A stretch of 64,000 bases of DNA from Thalassia testudinum. Its lineage: Eukaryota; Streptophyta; Magnoliopsida; Alismatales; Hydrocharitaceae. Of this stretch, positions 36,984 through 48,883 are shown one piece after another. The notes below the pieces were generated by a model. It made no database searches. It worked only from the letters and a program-made list of their open reading frames with translations, and was not told where the DNA came from. The position numbers and the translations under genes are program-made. Position 1 is the stretch's first letter. The number at the start of each line of letters is the position of its first letter. The stretch covers positions 3,720,001 through 3,784,000 of the forward strand of contig JAZHRO010000022.1 of the NCBI GenBank assembly GCA_037157565.1, written 5' to 3'.

Positions 36984-38199
36984 CATTTATACATAGTGCA
37001 TTCATGCATTTAGTTAAAGCATTCTGCATTGCATACATTTGCATCAAAAAGAAAAAAAAAAGAAGAAAGAGAAAAACATTTTGTATTATTGAGCTTAACT
37101 GGCTGGGCCTGCATTCTTAAGCAGACCAGAACTTTAGGTTAGACTAAGTTGACTCTAGGTGTCGAACTTTAGAAGCTAAGTAAGCTACTAGCTTTAGACC
37201 TTTAGGGTCCTTTGTGGACTTAAAAACTTAAGTACGAGTTAAGTTGCGGACCATTCCTCAAGAGGTTAAGGAAGGAAAGCTAGGGATTGAGTTAAAGGCT
37301 GGGTAGTACCTATAGTCTTGTTCTACCTTTTGGTTTACGGGTCCTTGTAACCTAAGCATCCACATTTCACACACACTTGGTCTTGTGTAAGTAAGTAATC
37401 ACCCTAATTCATTTCTTTAAGAGAAGTTGGTTCTCTTAGTTTTGACTTAGGAGAAGCTTGAAAACATAATTTGATTGGAAGAGTTCCTGCCGTAGGAGAG
37501 GTGGAGTATATACTCACCTTGAGGATGCAATGATAACATATTACCTCCTCGGCACTTGTCTCTTAGGATATCCATCCTACTGGGGGCATATAAGTGCATT
37601 GCGCGGTTCAGGTATCATGGGCGGCCCTATCTTGAAGTGCTGATTGCCACAAGCTTGAATTTACTTAAAAAATCCATGGGCGATACTATCTCGAAGTGTT
37701 GATTGCCAGGAGTTCTTGGGGTCGCTATGGGCGGTGCTATCTCGAAGCATCGAAAGCCAGGCACCCTTCGAGGTACGGTGATGGGGACAATGAATCCGAC
37801 ACAGACCGTGTTGATAGCTGATCCAAGGTTAGACTTAAAGGAATCAAACAAAAATATATATATTAAAAAAAAAGCCTTTTTCCTCTCTAGGTTGGCAATC
37901 ATACCAACCTCAAATAACTCAGACCAATGCACATGCATAGATCTTTTAATCTCGGGGATCAATAAACCTTAGGGTAGAGTTAGAAATTAGAGAAACCTGT
38001 GCCTGCAACTCGTCTTTAGCCGACCTAGTCTGTAACTTAGCAACTACTTGGGAACCTTAGGTCTAAAGTCTGAACTTAACATGTTTCGAAAGGAAGACCG
38101 ATTGGGTTGGCTCATGTCTCTAAAAGAAGGCCGATTGGGTTGGCTAGTCTACTTGGAGTGCTAGGTTATTGCTTGGATTTGCTAGGGACTAGCAAAAAT
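36963..38199 (+). other. Element B 3' noncoding module
   Basis: 1.2 kb between the two polypurine-like tracts; no supported gene. It begins with a purine run (37046-37077), carries TACTGGGGGCATATAAG (37580) and the three-copy cassette, and has a duplicated phrase around CCGATTGGGTTGGCT (38098-38112 and 38130-38144). Confidence 0.65.
37617..37785 (+). repeat. Three tandem copies of the conserved cassette (B)
   Basis: Copies begin at 37617, 37676 and 37727 with ATGGGCGGCCCTATC, ATGGGCGATACTATC and ATGGGCGGTGCTATC. Each is followed by a CTTGAAG/CTCGAAG, GTTGATTGCCAG-type stretch. The third copy continues into CCCTTCGAGG as in J, H and the 62-kb fragment. Spacing is 59 and 51 bp. Confidence 0.8.
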
Positions 38200-38200
38200 T

Positions 38201-38215
38201 AGGCATGGGGACATT
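38201..38215 (+). other. Element B polypurine tract at the 3' LTR
   Basis: AGGCATGGGGACATT immediately before the 3' LTR. Confidence 0.8.
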
Positions 38216-39937
38216 TGATAAGCTCATATTTGTGAGCTAATTAAATGTCTAAATGCTTAAACATTAAGGTAACGCATCTATTTATTTAGCATGCATTAGG
38301 ATGTAAATAGATTAATTTATATTTCTTGTTTAATTACATAATTAGTGCATTGCATTCATAATTGAAGACATTTGGAATTGACTTAGAATAGCAGTAATTA
38401 GGTGCATTACATGCATTATTTTAATAAACATAGAACTTAAGGATTTGTGTATAAATAATCCTAATATTTTATTTTATTAATTCTTCTTCTTCTTCCCATA
38501 GGCAACGGCTCCACTTCCTCCGCCTGCACAATCACTCTTCGCCAGCTGCTTGCACTCAAGTCCCCATTCATGGATGAGTGGGAGAGATTAATCTGGTTGG
38601 GGGCAATTGCAACTACAAGGGAGAGAAGGAGGTAGCTGTTCTTAGTGAGACACCACCCCACTCCCCCACTGTGCACTCCACTGCACCACCGTGGTCTCCA
38701 AGGCTGAGCTGCACCACACCGTGGGTCGGCAAGGTGATAGCTCGCCGCAGCAATCCTGTGAGCTTGGCCATCACCATGCAACTACCAGATCACCCTCCCT
38801 GTCCACGCACCATCAACACCATCTTCTTTTTCTTCTTCTTCTTCTTCTTCTTCTTCTGCCTCTGTTACAAAAAAAAACCATCCTTGCGCCCCTTACTGCA
38901 CCTCTGCACCACACCCGCAACAGCATGCAACCTCCTACGCACTCCCTTGCAATCCTTGAGCGATCGCCCTCCAGCCCATCGGCCCTCGCTCGTGCACGCA
39001 AAGCATGTGCTACAGCAGCCGTGCAACGCTGCGCTCCCTGGCCATTCCTGCAGCAGCAGGACCGTGCGAGCCCCTTGTTGCGCCTCCATCACACCCGCAA
39101 CAGCGCTGCACCTCCACCGCGTGTAGGCACGCGACGCCCTCAGTGCTGCGCCCCCCCTTGCGCCTCCGCCAGCTTTCAGTAGTGCGCTCGGTCTCATAGT
39201 AGCCATCTGAGCATGCGCACCCTTCAGCAGCTCCACTTCCGCACACAGAGCAGTAGCGACAGCCACCGTCGCCACTTCTCTTCTCCGTCCAACCGGCCCA
39301 GGCCACCTTGCGACGCACCGCCGCCACCGCCGTGAAGGCCTCGCTCCAGCCGACCTTTTCCCAGAGTAGCTCCTCAAACGAGCCTCTCTCCCATGTGCGA
39401 GGAGGAGAGAGGTAGAATCCCCTGTTTTAGTGTGTATTTCTATTTACAGAAATTGCCATTGTCAGAAATCATTTTTTTGATTTCTTAGATTAGTTAAATT
39501 GTGGTGAATTTAGAGCTTGTTATGCTTATTCTTCTAGATAATTGTTAAGCCTTTATGATTCATCTCTATATGCATTACATTTAATTTTGAATTACACTTT
39601 AGTATGCATGCAAGTAAAAAGTACATGGCATACCCTTGCACATGGACAATTTTCTTATGTGAAAATTACGTCAACAATGCTTGACTTCTCCATAAATTTA
39701 GGGTTTACATTCAAAGTGACATATGCATTGTTTGATTTAACGAATATTTCAGTTGACTTGATCTCTACCTAATTGTGAGTTCAAATAGGTCATTGCCTCC
39801 CTATGGACACGACCCGCTCTCCTGTGAGTGGTTAAATTTTAATTCTAATTGTTTTGATTAGTGGATTTTCCACCACTTAGAAATATAACGATAAATCTTC
39901 TTAATCATCATTTTCAAAAGCGAAAATCGACTCGCCA
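38216..39937 (+). repeat. Element B 3' LTR
   Basis: 1722-bp partner of 21756-23447, TGATAAGCTC...CTCGCCA, followed by TSD TCTGG. It carries a longer (CTT)n tract (38820-38858) than the 5' LTR, the main reason for its extra length. Confidence 0.92.
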
Positions 39938-39984
39938 TCTGGCAAAATTCAAATGTGCCATATGGACTTGTAAAAGTAGTATGC
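39938..39984 (-). pseudogene. Element F RT, 47-bp piece between B and A
   Basis: On the minus strand this encodes TTFTSPYGTFEFCQ, the RT block that normally precedes MPFGLCNAP. It is the only remnant of F between two insertions: the TSD of B is on its left (39938-39942) and the TSD of A on its right (TATGC, 39980-39984). Confidence 0.9.
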
Positions 39985-42159
39985 TATTTGGGAGTCATAG
40001 AGCACGTTTTGATAGGAAAATGTATCCTAGTATAGTGTGCAATACGATCAAACAAAAATATTTATAAAAAGATAACGAGACTTGAGTCCCGATCATTCGT
40101 CTCTGGGAGGCATTTGTTTAGTTCTGAAATCGATCTTTATCGCTCTACTTTATTTAGAATCACACACCGATTTATGATTATTATGTATTGAAGTACGACA
40201 TGCCTAGTTGCAAGTATATCAGGAATTAAAAGCAGGCAACATTAATCACACAAAAGATATTGCAATGAGCTCATGGTGATTCTCAACACATAGACACATA
40301 TATATATAGAAAATATATTTTTCATTCATTCATTCAGAGGATGTTTGCAACATGGATGTAAAGGAAAGCTTGTATAGGAATGCTTAAAAATGTAAATCTA
40401 GCTACCAGAAAATAATCGCATACAGGAATCTACGGGGAATTTTGCATGCATCATTGGGGGAGAATAACGACTACACTACTAAGTAGTAAATAGAAGTAGT
40501 AAATGTAAAGCACTAGCTACTAATCTATCAGAAGTGAGGGCATTAGGAGGTGGTCTCTGATGGCCTTGGAGTGGTAGAGAGGAGAAAGAGGGACGGCCAA
40601 AGGAGCTTAGGCCAGCCCTTGGAGAGAGGCTGGAGGAGTGATCCAGCATCCTGGAATGGTATCCTTCATGGTGGTGCTCAGATCGTGGAGATGGAGTGGA
40701 GATGGTGGTGGCTAGCCAAAGTGGAGGTGGATGGAGCCAAGCAAGTATGACCAAAAAGTGGATGAGTGCAAATGGCCAAAGGCCTAAGGGAAGCTCTCTA
40801 GAGAACTATGGAATTATCTAGAGAGGCCTTTGGTGGGAGCTTGTGGGAGAGAGAGAGAGAGAGGGTGGATGGTGGTTTTTAGATCCACCAAATGTGGATC
40901 TAAAAATTGAATGGCTCTTGGTAGCTAATTTTGGCAACCAAGGCAATAACACATGGTAGAGAGTTCTAGAGAACTCTAGGCTAGATATTTTCATGTGGAT
41001 GGTGTGTGTGGGTGTGTGTGGGTCAAAACTTAGGTGGCTAGGTTGATTAGGTTAGGTTCTAGTGGGTTTAGGTAAAGGTAGGTCTCAAATTAGGGTTGTA
41101 AACCCTAATTCATTAAGGTAAACTACAATTAAACTTAATACAAGTTTAATTGGGTTTGTGAAAACTTAATTGAGAGTAAAACAACTCAATTAAGTTAGAT
41201 CTAGGTCAATTGGACTCTTACTAAGTCCAATTGGATAGTGTGTGCTGAGATCAGGGCTCAATTGGACTCAATGAGTCCAATTGAATGGGCTTATGGAATT
41301 GACTAAGATCCAAGTCAATTAGGTTTAGTGGGGACCTAATTAGGTCCTTAGGAAGGTGTAGAGGTGATGTACTAGGGTTAAGGCACCTTAATTTAGGTTC
41401 CTATGGGGTTGGAAATTGGTTTAAGGATCTAGAGATCCATGATCAAGGCTTGAATCTCAAAACAGGAACTGGAGAGCAGTATCAGACATTGAATAATTGT
41501 GTCAGACATCTTGTACTCAAAAATCAGAAGTCCAGACTTGTTGTCTGGATGTCCAATCAGTGTCAGGAAGGATTCAAGGTTCTGTCTTGGGTATTCTACA
41601 GAAATTGAACATCTGACCAAGTGTCTGGACGTCTAATGACACTGTAGAGGTGGGTTTAAGGTGTGCGGGAGTTGGCTAAGGGTTCTGGACGTCCTATAAT
41701 TCATCTGGACATCCAGATAAAGGTTGGAATTAGGGTTTTAAGGTTTCCTAGGATGCGGTGACTTAATCTAAGGGTGGCTAATACTTGGGGAAGTCTCTAG
41801 GCTATCCTAGGGCTAAGATGGACCTAAGCTCTTCACATTTTACTGCTTTATTCCTACTTAATAGAATAGCAATCCTTAACTCCCTTACATCATTATTCCT
41901 AGATCTAATCTAAGTCTTCTGCTCCAGCTCTACTGCAACACCTGTTATTCCTGATCTAGCTTCAAATCTTGCTCCAGATCAGCTTATTGCCTGCAATCGA
42001 CAAAATGCACTTAATTAGCACGTTATAACATTATTTTATGCATAGCTAAAGGAAAGCAGAAAAGATGCAGATAATGCTTATGCATGCATGAATTACCCTA
42101 CTTATGCTAAGTTCTAGCCTAATTTAGGTCAATTAAGACCTATGATTGCTATGCAATCA
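39985..42159 (-). repeat. Element A 3' LTR
   Basis: 2175-bp LTR, minus strand starts TGATTGCATAGC and ends CTCCCAAATA, so the last bases are TA rather than CA. Holds a (GA)n run (40849-40863) and GTCTGGACGTC-type repeats (41480-41720). The TATA box kept in LTR C is missing. Confidence 0.88.
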
Positions 42160-42171
42160 TACCCCCATGCC
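42160..42171 (-). other. Element A polypurine tract at the 3' LTR
   Basis: Minus-strand GGCATGGGGGTA next to the LTR start. Confidence 0.8.
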
Positions 42172-43912
42172 TAAATCTTACTAGTCCCTAGCAAATGCAA
42201 GACTAAATTATTTACAGCAAGGGTCCCTAAGAGACTGATTGTTTTTTCAAGTGTATGCCTAGAGATTTTTCTCCTTTTTGTTTTCATCCTATGCTCTAGA
42301 AATCCAGGTAATCATGAATGTGTAGCTATGTAGCTTTTGCAACGGATTCGTGTGAAAAACTAATTCACCCCTAAAGTCTGTACTTGACCCCTAGTAAAAT
42401 TCTAGCAGGATAGGAGGACTTCTTCCCTCGGGGTATTCAAGATATTCTATGAATTCCACCCCGGCTTTAGGCTTAGGTAGAGAATCTCAGAGGGAAAAGA
42501 TTATATATTTGGTGGCTCACTCTCACTTGGTGCTACATATAGACTAGTACTATAGAATCTAGATTCCTAGACTACTAAGTAACTCAACTTAGGGAAAGAT
42601 GAGAAAAACTATGCTCCCTTTTGATTCCTTTGTATTCATTCTCTCTTTCTCTTTTTCTTTTTCTTTTCTTTCTTTTTCTTAGAGCTCACAACCTCACCAG
42701 ATTCACATATATGACCTGTATTTGGTGGTCTCACTAGGCATTAACACTTTAATTGAGTTCTCATAACCCTAACACTAAGTCGGAATTCCTTAGCCAATAT
42801 TTGGGTGGTCAGAAACACAAGAAAGGTGGGTTAAGGCCATATTTGGTGTATTTCAAATTTATTTAATGGTATTACCTCAATGCAACTGAACTAAATATTC
42901 ACTCTTTTTTCTTTGCTTTTTCTTCTTTTTCTAATTTTTTTTTTCAATTTTTCTTTCTTTTCATCAATTTTTTTTGCATTTTTTTTCTCTTTTTTTTTTC
43001 AACATAACACAACTAGCACACATCCATGAACTTTATTGAGGAGGCATTATTAGGGATTGGTGGTACTCAAGAGAATTGGGTGGCTTATTTGGTGGAAGTG
43101 CCTACTCACGGCACCGAGAAAGACGGATAGGATGGTGTATTTCTGACCTTGACATCAATACCCTCCTCCAACCGAGGATTCCGTAAAGAATGGTCGTAAC
43201 CATCCACCTTAGCCCTAGTTTTATGAAAACTCGCTCTCCGCGTATTTGCCTTATTTGATGGCTCTCAATATTTCACACAAAAATGCATACGTAGGAACTG
43301 TGAGCGAAAACTATGCCTTATCTCTGAGTATCATCACCTACTTATCTAGGATTCCAGATTCCTTGCACTAATCTTAGAGCACCAGTACACTCTACTCTCA
43401 TCTCACACTATTTGGTGGATTTTTGGAGGAAAATCTGCCTGACTCCCAAAACACTGTCCAGGGGTTCAGGAGAAGCACTGCTTCTTCTCGACAGACTAAA
43501 GATGTTTATCAGCCTTCACTGTGAATCCATTGCAAATTCTACGTGTGTGTGAAAAAATTATACTGGATTCCAGATTACAGGAATCAACTAGAGGATAAAA
43601 TCCCTAATGCATTCTCTTAATAAAATAATCTTATTCATGAATGCAATATGTATATATGCTATAAACAAGTAACCTCGTATAATTTATACTTCATAAAATT
43701 TCCCTTTCAGGTTACATTTAGCTTGACCCTAAATTTAGAATAAGAGGTAAGCAGATGAGTCGGAAGTGGCTGTTGCAGACAATTTCTAGCTCCAATATGA
43801 GCATTGGAGGCGGAGTCGATTGTTCTTCTATTTAGGGTCCTAAAGTACGTTTTACATGCAGCTCTGAGTTTCTCCTAAATGTTGGCATAAAAATTTTCAG
43901 TTTTGTTGTATC
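42172..43912 (-). other. Element A 3' noncoding module
   Basis: 1.74 kb with no supported gene; includes T/C-rich runs (42635-42680 and 42900-43000). I do not see a convincing copy of the cassette present in B, J and H. Confidence 0.6.
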
Positions 43913-43950
43913 TACCCCCCATGCCTAAGTTCTTGCATGTCCTCATGCAT
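43913..43950 (-). other. Element A internal polypurine-like motif
   Basis: Minus strand ATGCATGAGGACATGCAAGA, then ACTTAGGCATGGGGGG. It lies about 220 bp beyond the end of the coding region, as in J, H and B. Confidence 0.65.
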
Positions 43951-44168
43951 AAATAAAAAAATAAATAAATGCAGCAGGGAGAAAATGGGTAGAAATCACC
44001 TGTAATTGCTCCTGAAATTATATATTCAGCACCGACCAACCTGTTAGTATGCAATATGCAGAAAGAAAATATGCTAAAAGAAAAATATGCTATATATAAA
44101 AATGAATATGTATAGGGTGATGGATGTGGAGTAGATGCTGAGTTTAACGCCTCCAGCTGGGCAAAAAC

Positions 44169-45347
44169 TCAATCAGATGTATCAGTTCTTGCATAGGAGC
44201 CGATCAAGATGAAGAGAAAGATGTGCTCGTGTGCTCCTAGAATCAGTGGCTCAAAGATGCGAACCATCTGATTGTGCACCCCTACTCCAAAAGGTCTAGC
44301 TATAAGAAAGTGTGGAGTGGGTAAGGGCTTCAATTTGATCACGGGTGGGTCAGAGTCAAAAATGAGAGTGGAAGGAGCATAATCGAGGGTGGGAATCTGC
44401 TGATCCATGTGCACGTGAATTCCCGCTGAGTCGCTCCCTGTGAAATAATTGGTTGTGACTGCGTTAATGGGAAACCTGTTAGCTGTAGTCACGTCTTCCT
44501 GCAACAACAGGGGCAATTCAGTAATGTGTGGATCAGGATAGCTAGATTCAGGGGTGCTGTGGTCAGAAGCACACCCTAAACAGTCAGATCCTCAGGGAGA
44601 TATGTGTAGTGCAGTGGTCTCAGTCCCATGTGGATCGAGGTCCAAGAACCCTGATAGTGCAAACAAATGCGACATTGGGTCGTCACGAAGGAGCCCAATG
44701 TTACCACAGTATGCCGAATCTTCGTCTTCACCATCCTCCTCTATGCGATCACAGTCGAAATTCTTTGCTGCCCTGAATATGTCAAGTCGAAGTCGCTCAT
44801 TACCTAGGGCTATCTCCATACACTCGGATGCATAATCAATGTTTGCTCGGGTTGTCGCTAGAAATGGGAGACCCAAAATAATTGGTGCGTCTCGGAGGTT
44901 AGGAGGAACTTCCATAGCGAGAACGAAAAAGTTTGCGAGAAAGCAGAATCCATGGACTTTCATGATCACGTTCTCAACCACTCCCCTCGATGTTTTGACT
45001 GATCTGTCAGCCAGCTGAATCGTGACCGAGGTAGGCTTCAACTCCCCAAATCAAAATCGATCAAACATAGCAGTGGGAGTTAGGTCGATGGACGAACCCA
45101 AATCTAGAGGGACCTGATCAAATGGAGAATCCTGCAAGAAGTAGGATATGAGTGGGGTACCAGGATCTTTCTTCTTCGGCGGTACGTTAGCTAGAATCAC
45201 GGTGCTAGCCTCTTTCGACAGTACCTCCTGTCGTCCAATTCTCAGTTGTCGCTTTGGGGTACAATAGTCCTTGAAGAACCTAGCGACAGCGGGAATGTGA
45301 TTGATTGCCTCGAGGAGGGGGACTTGAATATATACTTCCTTGAACAT
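44169..45347 (-). pseudogene. Element A protease and linker tail (broken)
   Basis: Aspartic protease that would cut the Gag polyprotein. In one frame with stops: EVYIQVPLLEAINHIP and CTPKRQLRIGR, protease active site as PLDLGSSIDLTP, then a stop at 45053-45051. LADRSVKTSRGVVENVI and ILGLPFLATTRANIDY follow, another stop (44594-44592), and a last piece to 44169 with KLKPLPTPHFLIA. That last motif corresponds to the protease-RT linker of F (LELKPLPKSLKY). Nothing like RT follows. Confidence 0.82.
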
Positions 45348-47330
45348 CGATTTCAGGTCCTCAAAATCCCGCGTGTCCTTTTTCCGTACTGCATTTCATA
45401 TCAGAGCCTCAGGAAAAGGGATGGGAATCTCAGGATTGAGTGGCCTCTTACCCTTATCTACCGCAGGTGGCTCCTGAGATGAAGGATTCGAACTCGCCTA
45501 TGGCGAAGGGTGGGAAAAATCAGGACCCGCCTGCCTATGTGGTGGGTTAAATGTCTTCCTTCCGCTCCTCAAAGAGACAGCATGTGCATCGGCTTGCTGT
45601 CCATGAGGTGGTGGGGGAGCGAAAGGGGCAGAATATGTGGGGTTCTACAAAGGCGGCTGGCCTTGCGCATAACCAGGTGGTGCAGGAGGCGCCTGTAGTA
45701 TGGCATGTTCCTGTCCCTACTGTGCCTAAAACCTAGGTGGGGTGCCTTGGTTCTGCACATATTGAGGATTCGGGATGGGTTGGGAGGGCAAGGCTCCCTG
45801 AGTCCTATGTTCCTGCAATAGCTAGCTCTGCATGTTCTGCATGGTCTGTATCTGATCAGCCATCGCCTTCATAATCTGCAAGCTATCTTGTGTAGATTTC
45901 CTCATTGATTCTTACAGCTCCTCTTTCAGTGCCTCCAAAGGGTCAGCCCGCTTTAGAGGGTAGCTGGCAGCTTGGTGCAGTGGCTGGTATAAAGAGCGGG
46001 GTTGCTGCTGATGCGGGAATGGCTGCTGCCTAGGGTACGTGTTTTGCGCATTCCCATATTGCCTGGTCTGATAGTGTGGATCTTGATGTGGTCTCTGTGA
46101 ATTACCAGACCAGGAGAAGTTCAGATGCTGGCGCCAACCAAGGTTATACATCTTTGAATATGGGTTATTATGCCCGTATCCTTGGGTAGCATTGACGTCC
46201 TCGTAGGCCGAAGATGTCTGAGACGTATATCTATCAAGGGGATACGCATTGTAATCTGCGGGTGGTGCGTAACCCTGGTCATAAGGTGCTAGATCTGGAT
46301 TGTTTATGGGATCCTGATATGTGGGATCTCGTAAATACGGAGAAGATGCATCCCGAATGAGTAGATTAACTCGAGCAAGAGGGGCTCGGGGTGCATAGGA
46401 GGGTCTTGAGGCGGAAGAGCTTGAGTCATATTGACCCTGACTGATCTGGTCAATCTTCTTCTCAATTAGATTTATTCTTTCCAGCTGCTTGACGATGATA
46501 TCCATGTCGGCTCGAATAGACTCGATGTGAGCCTCGTGGACACCAACCCGCTACTAACCAGGCTGCTGTAACTGGTTCATGGATGCGGTATTCATCGAGT
46601 TCTTCGCTAATGATTAAAATGGCTCAAATGCGTTGTTCTTGTCTTTTGTGAGGAAATTCCCGCCAATAGATGCATCGGCCAGATACCGATGTGTGTCATC
46701 CAGCCCATGCTAAAAGATCTGAGCCAGATGCCATCTGGGTATGCCATGGTGCGGGCATTTCCAGAGAAGGTCGTGAAATCTGTCCCATGCTTCGTGTAAC
46801 TTCTCCCCAGCTCCCTAGGAGAAAGTCATGATTGCATGCCACATTGCATTTGTTCGACCGATTGGGAAGAACTTTTGTAGGAATTCATGTCGTAATTCTG
46901 GCCAGGTTCCAATTGGCTTCCCAATGGTATTGAACCAGTATGAAGCTTTATCCCTTAGAGAGAATGGGAAAAGCTTCATTAGAACAATCCCGAGATCGAT
47001 ATTCCTGGATCCTCAAGGTGCTAGAACGGATCTTCACTTGAGTTCCCATAGAAATGAGTGCTGATCAACCCAATCACATTGGGCTTGAGCTCAAATGTGT
47101 CCACCTGTGGGAATTCTGACCAGTGGTGAGACAATTTGTGCGGCTGGGTCATAGAAATCCTGTAGTTGTTCTCCTCGCGACGGGTGCTGCATCCTATCCA
47201 GCACTGTCAGAATGCAATCCATGCTCTGCTGATGCTGCTCGGATTTGACTACCTGAGCTTCCAGATGAGCCATTGGGTCCAAATTCTCAAGATCCTGACC
47301 CAGTATAGGTCCAGGTCCAGGATTAGCCAT
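45348..47330 (-). pseudogene. Element A gag (broken)
   Basis: Gag from the likely start MANPGPGPIL (47330-47328). Visible are LQDFYDPAAQ, the capsid core around 46950-46620 (KLFPFSLRDKASYWF, HGIPRWHLAQIF, DASIGGNFLTKD), a coiled-coil-like stretch (QLERINLIEKKIDQ) and a Pro/Gln/Tyr-rich C-terminal part (46505-45912). Several in-frame stops, a 1-base deletion near 47100 and an approximately 26-bp deletion near 47010 relative to copy C break it; together the two deletions return to the original frame. No zinc knuckle seen. Confidence 0.82.
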
Positions 47331-48525
47331 GGTGGCTCTGGGAGTAGAAGAAGTGGGGGGAGAAGATGGTCCTAGCGAGGTGACTTGCCTCCTTAGGAGT
47401 GGCTCCCAAGGTCCAACCAAGTGAGGTCTAAGTGACCTCCTTCCTTACAAACACCACCCAACCCCTGGGTTGGTGTAGCCAAGCCAGACAAAGCTAAGGC
47501 CCTATCAATCAGATGGTCTTTATGAATCAGATGACTGGATTTTTCATTTTATGTTGTAATTCTTGAAGAAATTCGTCGTACAACCAACTGAAAGCGATTC
47601 CCGCCTCTTCACTAACCTAGCCAAGAGGTTGAAAACACCCAGTAGTACGACAACGAATTCGGATTTTATTTCGTGTTTTAAAATCTGTTTTAGCCCATTT
47701 TCTTCAGTTGGGGTTTTCTCTTGGTGAGTGGCCCACAAGGTGACCAAGCTCACCAGCTAAGTACTAGACTTGATTAATTCTAGGTTCACCCAAGTGTGGT
47801 CCCCAAATTGTAACCCTAAAGATTTACCTTAAGGTTCATGCAATTCTAGGGTGTTGTTCTGTTTTAGCAGGCAACAAAAGTAAAATTCGTTCTCTGATAA
47901 CAATTGGAATCCAATTAACTTGAAATTTGGCGAGTAGATTCCTTTTCCAATTAGCTTTCTACAGAATATTTTTTTATAATTTTTACTATTTCAACTGAAT
48001 TTTTAGGGATTTTTTAATGTCAGGGGGTCAGATCTGGAATTTTGACCCCTAGTTGGTTTTTCGCTTTGAAATAGTATCAATTGACCTTCAAAAATTTAGG
48101 AAAAATATGGAAAATAAAGCCAATGAGGTCAGCTTGCAAATTCCACCATTTGTAGTCAAAACAGATTCGTAGATTGCTTGGAATTGCTTTTTGAAATTTG
48201 AAAAAACCTAAATATGGGTTAGTCTAACCCCCATGCACTTCGTAAATTTTTAAAAATTTTATACTTGAAATTTTTTCAAATGAATGGTACCATTTGAAAG
48301 ATGGCTTGCAAATTCGAATTTCAGAATTTTTTGCTCACTAGTTTTTCGGCAATCTAATTTTTAAAACAGACTTTGAAATCTGGCCAAAAATTAGAAAATG
48401 GTGGAGAAGCTTTTAAAGAGGGTTTGGGTTTGAAATCCAAGCTCTCCACCAAAAATGATTTTTCTTTTTTTTTTTTTGAAACCTTTTGCAAAAATTTTTT
48501 TTTTTTCAATAAGGATTTTTTTCAA

Positions 48526-48556
<31 letters not shown>

Positions 48557-48865
48557 TTTTTCAAACTAACCTAGGATTCAAAAGGAAACCTAATCTAGAT
48601 TTTTTTTTGAAAGTTTTTTTTTTTGCTTTTTCACAGAAATGAATAAATTTTTTTTAAAAGAAATTGCAAGAAGTAAATCTACTCCTATGGTTCAAAGGAA
48701 AACCTAATCTAAGAGAAGATGATGTGCACCTAGATCTGTTTTCCGCACTCGTTGTGTGCGCAGATCCCATTCTTTCTCCGTTTTTCCTGCACATCTAGAA
48801 ACAGAGTAGACGCAAATTTGTCAATGATGGTTTAAAAGATCGAAATCAGAGAAAATGATGTTGCC
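47331..48865 (-). other. Element A untranslated leader with (AT)n
   Basis: 1.5 kb, matches leader C (493-2144). Contains T-runs and an (AT)12 microsatellite at 48526-48550 that is absent from C. No supported gene. Confidence 0.7.
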
Positions 48866-48883
48866 TCCCCAGCAACGACGCCA
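48866..48883 (-). other. Element A primer-binding site (tRNA-Asp)
   Basis: Minus strand TGGCGTCGTTGCTGGGGA, two mismatches from the tRNA-Asp complement, directly abutting the LTR. Confidence 0.87.

Larger units (their letters stand above)
21756..39937 (+). mobile_element. Element B: non-autonomous LTR retrotransposon with unknown ORF
   Basis: Complete plus-strand element: 5' LTR 21756-23447, PBS, leader, a decayed acidic reading frame, a 3' module, polypurine tract and 3' LTR 38216-39937. The TSD TCTGG is perfect (21751-21755 and 39938-39942) and lies in the RT of F. Without nested element J (10.2 kb) it is about 8 kb long. There is no gag, protease, RT or integrase, so it is LARD-like and would need proteins from another element. 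Confidence 0.9.

Noticed and set aside
38578..39377. Several overlapping frames up to 182 codons on both strands
   Set aside because: They lie in the GC-rich centre of the B 3' LTR, and the counterpart in the 5' LTR is not conserved as a frame.
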